Shown: positions 1 to 9,697 of the stretch, piece after piece
Position numbering within the stretch: position 1 is the stretch's first letter
How the letters are laid out: every line of letters begins with the position of its first letter
NCBI RefSeq assembly: GCF_003994415.1
Contig: NZ_CP034689.1
Span: forward strand, 4,650,001 to 4,714,000
Origin: Achromobacter spanius
Lineage (GTDB): Bacteria > Pseudomonadota > Gammaproteobacteria > Burkholderiales > Burkholderiaceae_B
Length of the DNA: 64,000 nucleotides
Reading direction: 5' to 3'
Position numbers and translations under genes: made by a program
Notes under the pieces: model-generated
The model's input: only the letters and a program-made list of their open reading frames with translations
Database searches by the model: none
What the model was told of the DNA's origin: nothing

Positions 1-720
1 GGCTTGATACCGCAGTGCATCCTTGCCCCAGCGAGGCGCCGGCCCGCTGGGAAGCTGGAACCGCGTGCGGCCCAGCGGCGTGACGGTCAGCCCGCTTAAG
101 GTGATGAACGAGCCAGTGATGAACTTGCCGGCAGCGCGCTCCCCTTCCAGCTCCACCCGAGCAAACGACACAACATACGGGGTCTCGTTGTGTGCCTCGA
201 TTTCGCGTTCGGCCGCGTGATACGTCCATGCCACCTTGCCGATCGCCTCACTGGCCGACCCCGGCAGACCTTCGGGCCGATACAGCACTTTCATCCGCAA
301 CCGATACGCAAGCTGCAGCAAGTTCTTCTGCGACGGATCGCGCGCCGGCACCTCCAGGAAGTTGATCCAGAACACGGATTCCCGATCTTTCGGCATGGCT
401 TCCCCCGTATGCCGCAGCAGCAAGCTCATACGCCCTGCGGGATCCAGCCGAAACACGGGCGGCGTCAGCAGGAATGGCACGGTTTCGCGGCTGGGGTCGG
501 CGGTGAAATCGCCAGAATCCAGCCAGCTTTGCACCAGGATGGGATGCTGCCCGGCGTTGCCGGTGCGTAGCGTCAGCGACTTTTGCCCCGCCGGATAGAT
601 GAAACGCGTGCCGGTCACGACCAAATCCGCCTGCACCGCGCGAACGGGCGCCATCACGCACGCCGCCGCCATCGCCAGCATCAACACCCCGCGCCACCCG
701 GCAAGCACGCGCGCGCTCAT
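1..720 (-). CDS. Fimbrial periplasmic chaperone, C-terminus cut by window edge
   Basis: PapD-like chaperone of a chaperone-usher pilus system, which would fold and deliver pilus subunits to the usher in the periplasm. The frame is open from the ATG at 720 to base 1 (240 codons seen, no stop). It has a signal peptide (MSARVLAGWRGVLMLAMAAA), then the chaperone pattern VPFLLTPPVFRLDP and RESVFWINFLEVP. Its ATG overlaps the usher stop codon as ATGA (717-720), so translation is probably coupled. It is the second chaperone of the operon and is clearly related in motif layout to the one at 3429-4190. The identity is secure from the motifs; the missing end lies left of the window. Confidence 0.88.
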   Translation of the reverse strand, partial: MSARVLAGWRGVLMLAMAAACVMAPVRAVQADLVVTGTRFIYPAGQKSLTLRTGNAGQHPILVQSWLDSGDFTADPSRETVPFLLTPPVFRLDPAGRMSLLLRHTGEAMPKDRESVFWINFLEVPARDPSQKNLLQLAYRLRMKVLYRPEGLPGSASEAIGKVAWTYHAAEREIEAHNETPYVVSFARVELEGERAAGKFITGSFITLSGLTVTPLGRTRFQLPSGPAPRWGKDALRYQA

Positions 721-3388
721 CGCAGGGACAGCGGCCCAACGCCGCCTTGCTGTACAGGGCCTGGCTGGTCTTGAACACATTCCAGTTCCAGGATGTCGTA
801 GGCACTGTCGCCGCGCGTGTGGCGAGCGGGCAATTCGTAGTCGATGTGACAGCTTTCGCCCTGGCCAGGCCCCCATTCGATACGCACGCTTCCTTGGTCG
901 CTTTCTGCGCGCATGACGATGCGGCTGCCCTGCCCCACCGCGCCCACCGCCATGCGGGTTTGCGGGTCGATGGCTTCGGCGCCGAATGGCAAGGGCGCGC
1001 CGTCTGCCAGCTTGCTAAGGATCAAGACCTGACGCGCGCGCAGCGTGGGGTAGACCAGCTTGATGATGGCGCCCGCGCGGGGCGCGATGTTCAACGAGCT
1101 GGTCTTGAGTTCGATGTCCACCGGCAGGTCGGCCGGATCCACGTCCACCGAGTTCAAGCGGTAGGGGCTCAGGCTGCCCACCACCGCGTAGCCGCTGCCG
1201 TCTACCCGGTTGACGCCATAGCCCACGCGCATGCCCTCTGCGTCCTTGGCGTGAACCAGCGCCACGGTTTCGCCCATGGTCTGCGCCAAGGTCACGCCAC
1301 CGCCATGCACGAGCATGGCGCCGTTTGCGCTCAGGGACGCTTGCCGATACCCCCGCCCCTGCCCCACGCTGGCCGACACCGAGCCTTGCGGAAAGTTATA
1401 GCCCACGCTGGCGTCCGCGGAATTGGCGTTGCTGCGGCCATTGTGGGCGGCCGACACCGAGTATGAGCCCGCGCCGCGATCGTCCAACGGGCCGCTGACG
1501 CTGGACGACAAGCGCGCGCCGTCACGGCTGTCACCGGTGTAGACCGCGCTCAGGCGTGGCGCGCGGGAAGTCATGTCCCGGCGACCCAGCGGGATGGCGA
1601 CGCTAAGCGTCACCTGCGTGCTTTTCGCGCTGCCCCCTCCCCCCAATAGCCACCCATGCCGGCGCTATGGACCCGTTGCAGCGCGATGGAATACGACACG
1701 TCTCGCCAGTCGTTGTTGTAGCCAACCGAGTAATTGACGTCGCTGCCGGCCCGCGACCAGTAGTTGGCGGTGGACGCCGACGCATACATGCTGCCCAGGC
1801 TTGTGCCCAGGTTCTGGCTGACGTTCAGGTCGAAGCGGCTGCGCATGCGGCCATCGCCCTGGTAGCGGTAGTTGCGCGACACATTGCCCAGCGCCACCGC
1901 ATCGCGCAGGCCCAGGTAGCCGCTGGTGGAATAGCGGTAGGCTAAAAGCGAGAAGTTCGTGCCGCTGTTGGGCAGGTCTTTGCTGTAAGTGAGCCGGTAG
2001 CTGGCGCCGGCGCGCTTGCCTTCCAACGGCACCTTGGCGCGGGCGGCCGTCACATCCGCGGCAAAGGCGCCCAGGGTGGTGCTCATCGCCGCGCCCAGCA
2101 ACACCGATCCGTAGTGGTCGGTGAACGCCAGGCCGCCGTAGCCGGTCACGGCATCGCCCATGCCACGTTTGAGCGTGCCTTGCAGCACATACGGCGAGGG
2201 GCCGCGCAAGCCCGGGTCGGCCGCCCGGCCGGCCGTCAGGCTGTACTGGGTCACGCCGGGCCGTAACAGTTGCACGATGGTCGCGAACGGCACGACAAAG
2301 CGCCGCATGCTGCCGTCGGCTTCCGTCACCTGCACGTCCAGGTCGCCGCCATAGCTGGCCGCGCGCACGTCCTCGATGGCGAAAGGGCCGGGGGCAACGG
2401 TGGTTTCATAGATAAGAAAGCCGCGCTGATAGACCGAGACCTTGGCGTTGCTGTTGGCGGTGCCCCGGACGGTGGGCGCGTAGTGGCGCAGGGTTTCGGG
2501 CAGCATGCGGTCGTCGCTGGATAGCTGCACGCCCCTGAACGACACGGCGTCGAACAGTTCACCGCTGGTGGAGCTTTCGCCCAGCAGCAACTGCGATTGC
2601 CAGGTGGGGATGTCGGTCTGCAGATAATAGGAACTGGCTTGGTACTGCGCGCCGCGGGTTTGCGACCAGAACGCCGAACCGGTATGGCGCAGCCGCAGCG
2701 CGCCCAGGTTCAAGCCCGCATTGATGCCCGCATAGCCGCGCGTCATGCGCCGGCCCTGGCTGTCGGTCGTGAAGACGTTGGCGTTGTAGGTTAGACGCGC
2801 GGCGGTGATGCCGCTATCCCATTGGGAAGGGTCCACCCAGCGGTTCGACACCGCCAAGCGTTGCAGGTATTCCGGGAACGTCACGTACAAGCCAAGCTGC
2901 GCCATGTCGACGCGGATTTTTGCACCGGGTACGTAGCGCGACAGATCATCGCAGGTCAGTTCGCGGGGCAAGGGTTCAACGCCATCCGCGCGCGACACCT
3001 TGCCCAGGTCCAGCCCGCCACGTTCCAGCATGGCGGCGTCGTAACAAGGCACGGCGCTGTCCTGGCCGGGCACGTTGCGAAATTCAATGTCGTCAACGCC
3101 GCGCCATTGCCCGTTGAAGTAGAGGTCCAGCCGGTGCATGCCCGGATCGGCGAAGTTCGCGCGTTGAAAACGACGGGTGTCGATGGTGGGGCCACCCACT
3201 TCCTGCATCAGCATGTAGGAGTCAAAAATAGCGACCTCGTCTTGCGCCCACGCACTGGCGCCGGCCATGGCGAAGGCGGCTGCCAGCAGGCAGCTTCCGG
3301 CGCGCATTGACGCCCGGACCTCACGCCGCGCTCGGGGACGCGCGCAAGCGGAATAGCGAACGAAAGTCCGCGCAAGTCGAATGTTCAT
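717..3388 (-). pseudogene. Outer-membrane fimbrial usher, frameshifted
   Basis: PapC/FimD-type usher, the outer-membrane pore that secretes and assembles the pilus. Reading from 3388 gives signal peptide (ending ASAWAQ), N-terminal usher domain (DEVAIFDSYMLM onward) and most of the beta-barrel, then stops near 1610 after SAGMGGYWGEG. The following frame (from about 1646 to 717) supplies the rest of the barrel and C-terminal domains (KSTQVTLSVAIPLGRRD). The switch lies in two C runs on the plus strand near 1635-1646; adding one base restores one frame of about 890 codons, close to the family's length. Start 3388 is chosen because it follows the upstream chaperone by 40 bases; 3307 (MRAGSCLLAAAFAMAG) is an alternative that puts the signal peptide first. 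It could be a true frameshift, a phase-variable run, or a sequencing error. Confidence 0.85.
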
Positions 3389-3428
3389 CAAACCGGAAAG
3401 CTCCACCCACAAGGGCCGAGAGGACAGC

Positions 3429-4190
3429 TCAATCAAGCAAAGGCTTGTTGAGGGTGCGCCGTCCGCCGAAGTCGTTGATGGCTTCGTACTGGACGGTGAA
3501 TTGGCCTTCTTGCAAGCCGGCCGCATTCGAGGCCAGCGCGAAGTTGGATGTTCCAAATGGGGCGACCATGCCGTTGTCCGCCGCAATGCTTCGTTTGCCC
3601 GAAACCAGCGCGATACGCGCGAACGACACATGAAACGGCGTGGGGTTGGTGACTTCAAGCTGACGCTTTCCGCCGGCGGCACGCACCAGTTTCCAGGTCA
3701 GTTTGTCGGGCGCGGTGGCCGCCTCGTCCGGCATGGATGCGGGCCGGAAGAAAATCTTGATGCGTGTGTGGAAAGAAAACTGCAGCACGTTCACCGAGGC
3801 CGGATCGCGCGGCGGCGTTTCCACGACGTTCAAATAGAAGAGGCTTTCCCGGTCGGTGGGAAGCGGCTCTTTGGTGTAGGTGATGCGAATATTGGACGCG
3901 CTGTTGGGTTCAATCCGCATGATGGGCGGCGTCAACACGAACGGCACGCGGATGTCTGCGGGCAGCGCATTTTCCTTGCCGTCGTCAATCCAGTTTTGCG
4001 CAAGCACGGGCGTGCTGCCGTTGTTGCGGATGATCATGATGGAATCGCGCGCGTCGGACTTGATGACCAGGCGCGTGCCTTGCAGCACCAGTGCGGCCTG
4101 GGCGGGAACCACCCAGGCGCACAGGACCAAGGCGAGCGATAGCACGTGCGCGTACGCATGACGGGCAAACGCCCCGTTGATCGTCGTCAT
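3429..4190 (-). CDS. Fimbrial periplasmic chaperone (PapD-like)
   Basis: 253-residue periplasmic chaperone of the pilus operon. It has a signal peptide (hydrophobic stretch AYAHVLSLALVLCAWVVPAQA), followed by the Ig-like chaperone domain with conserved VPFVLTPPIMRIEP and the RESLFYLNVVETPP motif that normally pairs with pilin subunits, and a second domain (KLVRAAGGKRQLEVTNPTPFHVSF). Length matches the family (about 230-250). It starts 13 bases after the pilin gene stop and is followed by the usher after 40 bases, so pilin, chaperone, usher and second chaperone form one minus-strand operon. Confidence 0.93.
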   Translation of the reverse strand: MTTINGAFARHAYAHVLSLALVLCAWVVPAQAALVLQGTRLVIKSDARDSIMIIRNNGSTPVLAQNWIDDGKENALPADIRVPFVLTPPIMRIEPNSASNIRITYTKEPLPTDRESLFYLNVVETPPRDPASVNVLQFSFHTRIKIFFRPASMPDEAATAPDKLTWKLVRAAGGKRQLEVTNPTPFHVSFARIALVSGKRSIAADNGMVAPFGTSNFALASNAAGLQEGQFTVQYEAINDFGGRRTLNKPLLD

Positions 4191-4203
4191 GGCAGTGTCG
4201 CGC

Positions 4204-4788
4204 TTAGTTGTAGCGCAGCGTGTAGGTCACGAACGAATTACCATCACCGAAACCGACCGAGGTGGCGGTGGGATCTTCGGGCACGTACTTCGCCGAGTAG
4301 TACAGCACCGCTCGGTCGTTTTTGACTTCGGCCACTTGCGGGTTGGCATCGGCAATGCCCAGACGGATGGGATCGGTGTTGGCCGGCGCTTCGGTGCGGT
4401 TGTTGCGGATCTGGATCTGTACGCCAGCGGCCGAGCCTGCGCCGACCAGCTTCAGGTTGCCGGTGACTTTGTCGATGTTCGGCTGGTGGGCATCGAACTG
4501 CAACCGTACTTTGGTTTCGTCCGCGCAATCTGCCGAGCCTTGCACATTGATCTGAAAGTTTCGTTCGGGCGCGGATCCGTTCACGACGTCTTCAGGCTTG
4601 ACGGTACCGAACGAGGGCACGTCGACGTTACCGGCGGCGCCACCCACGCTGCCTTCAACGTCGCAAGTCACGTCGCTGATCGAGCCGAAGAAAGAGACGG
4701 TACCCCCCGCGGCGAAACTCGCGCCCGGAGCCACCACTGCCACTAGCAAGCCGGAGGCGGCCAGGGCTGTCAAGATACTGCGCTTCAT
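4204..4788 (-). CDS. Major-type fimbrial subunit
   Basis: 194-residue type 1-like pilin exported through Sec and polymerised by the chaperone-usher machinery. The start at 4788 is chosen because AGAGGA lies 6 bases upstream and it begins a proper signal peptide (MKRSILTALAASGLLVAVVA, cleavage after SFA). The mature part has the pilin pattern: GGTVSFFGSISDVTCDVEG with the first Cys, second Cys at SADCADETKVRLQF, and the C-terminal beta-zipper ending VTYTLRYN. First gene of the fimbrial operon. An upstream ATG at 4827 has no support. Confidence 0.92.
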   Translation of the reverse strand: MKRSILTALAASGLLVAVVAPGASFAAGGTVSFFGSISDVTCDVEGSVGGAAGNVDVPSFGTVKPEDVVNGSAPERNFQINVQGSADCADETKVRLQFDAHQPNIDKVTGNLKLVGAGSAAGVQIQIRNNRTEAPANTDPIRLGIADANPQVAEVKNDRAVLYYSAKYVPEDPTATSVGFGDGNSFVTYTLRYN

Positions 4789-5121
4789 GCGATTTCCTCT
4801 ATTCAGGGATAAGAATGGCGATGGCACTTCCGTGCCTGGCTAAGCGTGCTCGAATGATCCGAAAAACGACATGCGTGGTGGATCATTGCGAGTCCCTGAA
4901 CGATACGATTTGAGCGCAAGAAATTAACTAGGAGGATGCTTAATTGGCGCTCTTAGAAATCTGATATTTAGCGCCGAAGACGCGTCTTCGGCGCTAACTG
5001 TATTGCTGCATTGCAAAGCGCACTTCATGCTTGGTGGGCAGCGCTTTCGAAGCATATTGCTGCGACGCGCAAGCGTCGCGGCACCCTTGTCCAAAGGCGA
5101 CACCCACATGTCGGATTCAAG
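4789..5121. promoter_or_regulatory. Intergenic region between fimbrial operon and MFS gene
   Basis: About 330 bases without a convincing gene. It should contain the fimbrial promoter (reading minus from just above 4788) and the 3' end of the MFS transcript. It is less GC-rich than its surroundings around 4900-4970. The only striking element is the 26-base perfect palindrome at 4970-4995, listed separately. Open frames here are short and lack ribosome sites. Confidence 0.5.
4970..4995. repeat. 26-bp perfect palindrome
   Basis: The two halves AGCGCCGAAGACG and CGTCTTCGGCGCT are exact reverse complements with no spacer. It lies 127 bases past the MFS stop codon and about 180 bases upstream of the pilin start. 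Neither side carries a good run of T, so a classical intrinsic terminator is doubtful. It could be a protein-binding site for fimbrial control or a rho-assisted terminator for the Rieske operon. Confidence 0.6.
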
Positions 5122-6423
5122 CTAGTTGACACCCCCCGCCTGCACGACGCTTACACCGGCCCGCGGGCGCACACGCAGCCACAACAACAGGCCGCACGCC
5201 AGGGTCATCAACTGCGATCCCACCAAGAGATAAAAGCCCGCCGAGTATGCGGCCGACCCCGGCGTGCTTTGGCTGGCCGACATCGATATGGCCGCGCCCA
5301 TCATCGCCGGCATCATCCCGCCAACAATGCTGCCCACGCCGTTGACCACGCCAAACGCACTGCCGATGTGTTCCGGCCGTGCGTAGAACTGCATGGTGCT
5401 GGGAATGGCCGGGCTTTGCAGGCCCCAGAAAAAGCCGGCGGCCGTCAGGCAGTAAATGGCGTGATAGCGGTCGTCCACCACCAGCGCCAGCGATACCGCC
5501 AGCACTACGCCCAGGCTGCCGCCCACGAATATCAGCGGCACCTGCTCGCGGCTGATGCGGTCGATAAGCAACCCGCCCAGCAACACCGCCGCAATGGTCG
5601 ACCATTGCGGCATGGACGCCAGCCAACCCATGGCGCGCAGGTCAAAGCCACGCGCCTCTTTCAAGTAGCCGGGCAGCCAGTTGCCCACGCCCCACATATA
5701 GGCCAGAAAGCTGGATGTCAGCACCGTGATCAGGATCACGTGCCGCGTCTGCATCGCGCCGCGCACCATGGCGGGCACGCGCCGCCCCAGCACCTCGTAG
5801 AGCGACAGCCCGGCGACGCCCCGCGGCGGCTCGCTGCCCGCCGGCATATGAATGCACAGCAGCACCACGGGAATGCCGACCAGCAGGTTGACCAGGCCCA
5901 GCACGTAGAACGAGGCCTGCCAGTCCAGATGCAGGACCAGCATCGCCACAAAGGGGTAGCCCAGCGCAAAGCCCATGCCCGTGCCGCTGTTGATCAGCGA
6001 ATTGGGCTTGCCGTTTTCATGGCCGTCGAACCTGGCCTTGACGTAGCACGACGCCAGGGCGAACAGCGGCCCTTCGGACAGCCCCAGCAGCAGGCGCGAA
6101 ACCAGCAGCAGCCCATAGCTTTGATACAGCGGCGAGGTCATCGTGATGACACCCCACAGGCACAAGCCGTAGATCAGGCTGCGCCGCACGCCCAGCACCG
6201 CCACGCAGAACGGCGTCAGGATGATGGACGACAGGCCGTAACCCACCATGAAGACGGTTGCCAACATGCCTTGCGCGCCTTTGTCGACGGCGGTCAGGCC
6301 TATCTGCTGCAGAAAATCGGGCTGCGTGATCAGGACGGACAGGTTGATCCGGTCCACATAAGAGATCGTCACGATCAGGAAGATCGCGACAACGCCCATC
6401 CATCGATTGGAAGTGTTTTGCAT
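5122..6423 (-). CDS. MFS transporter, anion:cation symporter-like
   Basis: 433-residue inner-membrane transporter with twelve predicted hydrophobic segments. N-terminal ISYVDRINLSV and the loop after TM2 (GYGLSSIILTPFCVAVLGVRR), followed by LLLGLSEGPLFA, are typical of the ACS family that imports organic acids such as aromatic carboxylates, tartrate and glucarate. GAGGTCACC precedes the ATG. It is the last gene of the Rieske operon, after the porin, so it probably brings the cluster's substrate into the cytoplasm. The substrate is not deducible from sequence. Confidence 0.9.
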   Translation of the reverse strand: MQNTSNRWMGVVAIFLIVTISYVDRINLSVLITQPDFLQQIGLTAVDKGAQGMLATVFMVGYGLSSIILTPFCVAVLGVRRSLIYGLCLWGVITMTSPLYQSYGLLLVSRLLLGLSEGPLFALASCYVKARFDGHENGKPNSLINSGTGMGFALGYPFVAMLVLHLDWQASFYVLGLVNLLVGIPVVLLCIHMPAGSEPPRGVAGLSLYEVLGRRVPAMVRGAMQTRHVILITVLTSSFLAYMWGVGNWLPGYLKEARGFDLRAMGWLASMPQWSTIAAVLLGGLLIDRISREQVPLIFVGGSLGVVLAVSLALVVDDRYHAIYCLTAAGFFWGLQSPAIPSTMQFYARPEHIGSAFGVVNGVGSIVGGMMPAMMGAAISMSASQSTPGSAAYSAGFYLLVGSQLMTLACGLLLWLRVRPRAGVSVVQAGGVN

Positions 6424-6505
6424 GGTGACCTCGAAAATCTTGGAAATCTCAGGCCGAGCGCGGGCGGGGGCAGGCGCGCAACGCCTTGCCCCCGCCCGGC
6501 GTGCG

Positions 6506-7645
6506 TTAGAAGGAGTGGTGGATGCCGCTGGTCAGCACCGTCTGATTACGCGTGGACGACACCCCCACGCCGTTGATCGCCGCATGCGCCAGCCCGCTGC
6601 CCGCGCGTTGAAACACCGCCAGCGCGAACCACTCGGTGCGCTTCGAGAACTGATGCACATGGCTCAGGCTGAAGAGGTCCCAACGACCGCCCGCCAATGC
6701 GCTGCGCGAATAGCCCAGGTTCAGCACCTTGCGCGGCTGGTAGGACCAGGCGGCGCCCAGATCGGCGTTGCGCATGGCTTCGTCACGCCCCTGGTATTTC
6801 AGTTGCACGCCGGTGTAGGTGGCGTTGACGCGCAAGGGCAGGTCGTCGAAGCGATAGCTCGCGCCCGCGCCCCAGACGCGCTGTCGATCCAGCACGATGG
6901 GCAGGCCCGAGGTCAAGGTCTGCCCAAACAGGCGAGCCACGCCGGTGCGGCTTGGCAAGTCCACCCGCGCGCGATCCTTGATCAAGGTGAAGGCCAGCGC
7001 ACCCGAGAAGCCATCCTGTTGATAGCGCGTGAAGGCGCTGAGCGTGGTCGTACCGCGCGGCGCGTCCTTGGGGGCCATGGAGGCGAATCCGTACTGCGCG
7101 CCCACTTGCCAGGGCCGGGAAGCGGGCGTCATCAGCTTGATGGAATTGTTCGCCTGGAACGTGTTGGCCAGGTTATCCAGGTTGCCCGGATGGAACAGGA
7201 AAAAGTTGCTCAGCTGAAAGCCGTTGCTGTACCTGCCGATGGTGTCGAACATGAAGTCGGGTTGATGCCCGAGTTGCACGCTGCCCCAGCCGTGGCTCAT
7301 GCCGACCCAGGCGTTGCGGTTGAACAGCACGCCCGGCACGACGGACGAACCCGTCTGCGTGATAAAGCCGCTTTCCAGCAGGAAATTGGCGCGCAGCCCG
7401 TCGCCCAGGTCTTCGGAGCCACGCAGCCCGAACCGGTCTGGTTGCATGGTTCCCGGGTCGATACGCGCGGAACTTCCGCCTGCGATATTACTGACGTAGC
7501 TCACGCCTTGGGTCAGGCTTCCGTACAACTGAAGGTTGCTTGCCGCGGCCGGCGCCGAGGCGGTGACGCCCAGGCAGGCGACGACACTGGCCGAAATACC
7601 TGCTGCCATGCGCCAGGACGGCCGGCGCGAATGGATTCTAATCAT
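6506..7645 (-). CDS. Gram-negative porin (Porin_4 type)
   Basis: 379-residue outer-membrane beta-barrel porin. The start at 7645 is supported by GGGGAGAGG just upstream and gives a signal peptide ending APAAAS; the mature N-terminus NLQLYGSLTQGVSYVSN and the early GSRFGLRG-like motif (QPDRFGLRGSEDLGDGLRA) are those of Bordetella/Burkholderia general porins. The C-terminus ends in Phe (GIHHSF), the usual signal for barrel assembly. It sits between the reductase and MFS genes, so it likely serves uptake of the aromatic substrate across the outer membrane. Confidence 0.9.
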   Translation of the reverse strand: MIRIHSRRPSWRMAAGISASVVACLGVTASAPAAASNLQLYGSLTQGVSYVSNIAGGSSARIDPGTMQPDRFGLRGSEDLGDGLRANFLLESGFITQTGSSVVPGVLFNRNAWVGMSHGWGSVQLGHQPDFMFDTIGRYSNGFQLSNFFLFHPGNLDNLANTFQANNSIKLMTPASRPWQVGAQYGFASMAPKDAPRGTTTLSAFTRYQQDGFSGALAFTLIKDRARVDLPSRTGVARLFGQTLTSGLPIVLDRQRVWGAGASYRFDDLPLRVNATYTGVQLKYQGRDEAMRNADLGAAWSYQPRKVLNLGYSRSALAGGRWDLFSLSHVHQFSKRTEWFALAVFQRAGSGLAHAAINGVGVSSTRNQTVLTSGIHHSF

Positions 7646-7700
7646 GCCTCTCCCCTTATCCCCGCATGGCGGGCTGTTATGAACGGCTTCAGATGAACCA

Positions 7701-8651
7701 CTACAAATCCAACACAAGCTCCTTGCTCAAACATCCAGAGACGCAAACCATCATGCAGCGGTTGGCGGCCTGCTCGCTTTGGCTCAATACCGAATCGCGA
7801 TGCTCGGGGGTGCCGCTGAGCACGCGCGTTTCGCAACTGCCGCACACCCCTTCGCGGCAACTGTGGGGCACCTCGATTCCCGCACGCAGCAGGCAGTCCA
7901 GCAGCACCGCGCCCGCCTCGATCGCAAGCGTCTTTCCCGACTTGGCAAGCGTTACCTGATACGCGGCGCCCTCGGCGGGCGCGGCGTCTTTCGCGCCAAA
8001 GCGTTCGACGTGGCAATGCGGCAGGTTCAGCAGGCTGGCTGCCGCTTCAAAGGCGTCGATCATCGGCCGCGGGCCGCAGCAATAGAAATGCGCCGTGTCA
8101 GGCATGGCCGCCAGAAAGCGATGCAGGTCGGGCGCGCCGCCATGGTCTTCATCGAAATGCAGGTGCGCTTGCAGCCCGGGCGGCAAGCGCGCCAGGAACG
8201 CGGCCTCGGCGCGTGACCGCGCGGCGTAGAACAAGGCGACGCGCTTGCCCTGGCGCAACAGGTGTAGAAGCATGCAGAGAATGGGCGTAATGCCGATGCC
8301 GCCCGCGATCAGCACGGACAGCTCGGCTGATGCATCCAGCTCGAAGTGGTTGCGGGGCGGATCGATCAGCAACTGTTGGCCGGGTCGCAGTTGTTGATGG
8401 ATGTAGGCCGAACCGCCCCGGCTGTTGCGGTCATGCAGCACGCCGACCACATAGTGGTCGCGCTGCTCGGGCGAACTGCAGAGGGAGTAGCTGCGCTTGA
8501 TGCCCGGCGAAAGATGCAGGTCGATATGTGCGCCGGGCGTGAAGACGGGCAAGGCCTCGCCATCCATCGCCGCCAGCTCCAGGCTCAGGATGTGACGCGC
8601 TTCGACCCGCATGCACTGCACGCGAACGGGTATGGGAACAGGGGTGAACAT
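7701..8651 (-). CDS. VanB/phthalate-reductase-type ferredoxin reductase
   Basis: 316-residue electron-transfer protein for a two-component Rieske oxygenase: flavin domain (RSYSL at 53-57, flavin phosphate binding), NAD domain (LIAGGIGITPIL at 114-125, CCGPRPM at 191-197), and a C-terminal plant-type 2Fe-2S domain with Cys265, Cys270, Cys273 and Cys303 in CREGVCGSCE...C. The order flavin-NAD-2Fe2S is that of class IA reductases (VanB, OphA1). Start 8651 gives MFTPVPIPVR and has GGAAG 9 bases upstream. It most likely feeds the Rieske alpha subunit at 14461-15531 in the same operon. Confidence 0.9.
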   Translation of the reverse strand: MFTPVPIPVRVQCMRVEARHILSLELAAMDGEALPVFTPGAHIDLHLSPGIKRSYSLCSSPEQRDHYVVGVLHDRNSRGGSAYIHQQLRPGQQLLIDPPRNHFELDASAELSVLIAGGIGITPILCMLLHLLRQGKRVALFYAARSRAEAAFLARLPPGLQAHLHFDEDHGGAPDLHRFLAAMPDTAHFYCCGPRPMIDAFEAAASLLNLPHCHVERFGAKDAAPAEGAAYQVTLAKSGKTLAIEAGAVLLDCLLRAGIEVPHSCREGVCGSCETRVLSGTPEHRDSVLSQSEQAANRCMMVCVSGCLSKELVLDL

Positions 8652-8677
8652 CGGGCAACGCTTCCAGGTTGGGGCCG

Positions 8678-9652
8678 TTAGGGCTTGGCGGTGGGTCGAT
8701 CCGTCAGGAACCGGCCCCCGGCGCTGTTCGCGTTCTTCTGGCGCCGGGTATTGCCGTCCAGCCCGCCCTCTATGGCCCATTCGGCGAAGACGGTGGGGCC
8801 GGGCTCGAATTCGCGGGGCTGCCAGCGTTCATCCAGGTGGTCTTCGTCGGCGTAGTACTCAATGAGGCCGCCCGCCGGGTTGTTGAAATACCAGAAGTAC
8901 GCGGAGGACACCGGGTGCCGGCCAGGACCCAACTGGGTATCCCAACCACGGCGCGCCATATGCAGGCCGCCGCCAAAGACTTCATGGATATCGCGCACCG
9001 TGAAAGCCACATGGTTCAGGCCCGCGCGCGGTTGCGGCGGTTGCAACAGAAACAGGTCGTGATGCCCGCCGTTTGCGTCACATCGCAAGAACACGCCGCG
9101 CCCCGGATAGCTGTCGGACACGACGAAGCCGCAATGCTCGGTGTAGAAGCGCGCGGTGGCTTCCACGTCGGTCACGAAGAACACGACATGGCCGATCTCG
9201 ATGGGAATTGCCCGGTCATAAATGGGCGCAGCCTGGTTCACCCGTGGCTTGCTGGCCCAGGTGTTCATCGCGGCGCACTCAAGCTGCACGGGCTGCTGGC
9301 GCGTGCGGGCAAAGCGGATCGCCATGCCATTGGGGTCGATACACGCCACCCCATCCGGGCCGCAGGCGTAGCCGGGCGCATGCCTGAGACGTTCCGCCAG
9401 TGTAGCCAGTACGGCGTCCGCCCCCACGCCCCAGACCACCTCGCGCAGCGTCGGCCCGGGTTCGATTGCCGGGGCAATGTCCGCCGACGGCGCGCACACC
9501 ACGACACGGCAGCCGTTCAGGGTGTCAAACACCAGGCGCGCGGGCGCGTCTTCGCGCAGCGCAAGCCCCCAATCCGTAAAGAAGGCACGGCAAGCGTCCA
9601 GGTCATCGGCGCTATAGGTGATCTGGTCGATTCCGACGATTTTCTGGTTCAT
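8678..9652 (-). CDS. Extradiol-dioxygenase-like VOC protein
   Basis: 324-residue two-domain vicinal-oxygen-chelate protein. The second domain has the 2-His-1-Glu facial triad expected of a type I extradiol dioxygenase: His155 (IGHVVFF), His214 (LNHVAFTV) and Glu265 (LIEYYAD). The first domain is degenerate at the metal position (IDQITYS has Gln), also typical. It would open a catecholic ring next to the hydroxyls. Start 9652 has GAGAGGGAC upstream. It lies between the aldehyde dehydrogenase and the reductase, which suits meta-cleavage followed by semialdehyde oxidation. Some VOC proteins of this shape have other chemistry, so the reaction is inferred. Confidence 0.82.
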   Translation of the reverse strand: MNQKIVGIDQITYSADDLDACRAFFTDWGLALREDAPARLVFDTLNGCRVVVCAPSADIAPAIEPGPTLREVVWGVGADAVLATLAERLRHAPGYACGPDGVACIDPNGMAIRFARTRQQPVQLECAAMNTWASKPRVNQAAPIYDRAIPIEIGHVVFFVTDVEATARFYTEHCGFVVSDSYPGRGVFLRCDANGGHHDLFLLQPPQPRAGLNHVAFTVRDIHEVFGGGLHMARRGWDTQLGPGRHPVSSAYFWYFNNPAGGLIEYYADEDHLDERWQPREFEPGPTVFAEWAIEGGLDGNTRRQKNANSAGGRFLTDRPTAKP

Positions 9653-9697
9653 GTCCCTCTCCGATATACACATAGGCCCGCCGAGCGGCAGGCCCAC

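Noticed and set aside
4924..5109. 61-codon minus-strand frame in the fimbrial/MFS gap
   Set aside because: Covers the 26-bp palindrome, no ribosome site, no domain pattern.
5011..6576. 521-codon plus-strand open frame opposite the MFS gene
   Set aside because: Antisense shadow of a high-GC gene: Gln/His/Arg-rich product without hydrophobic core, while the minus frame has a clear MFS pattern.
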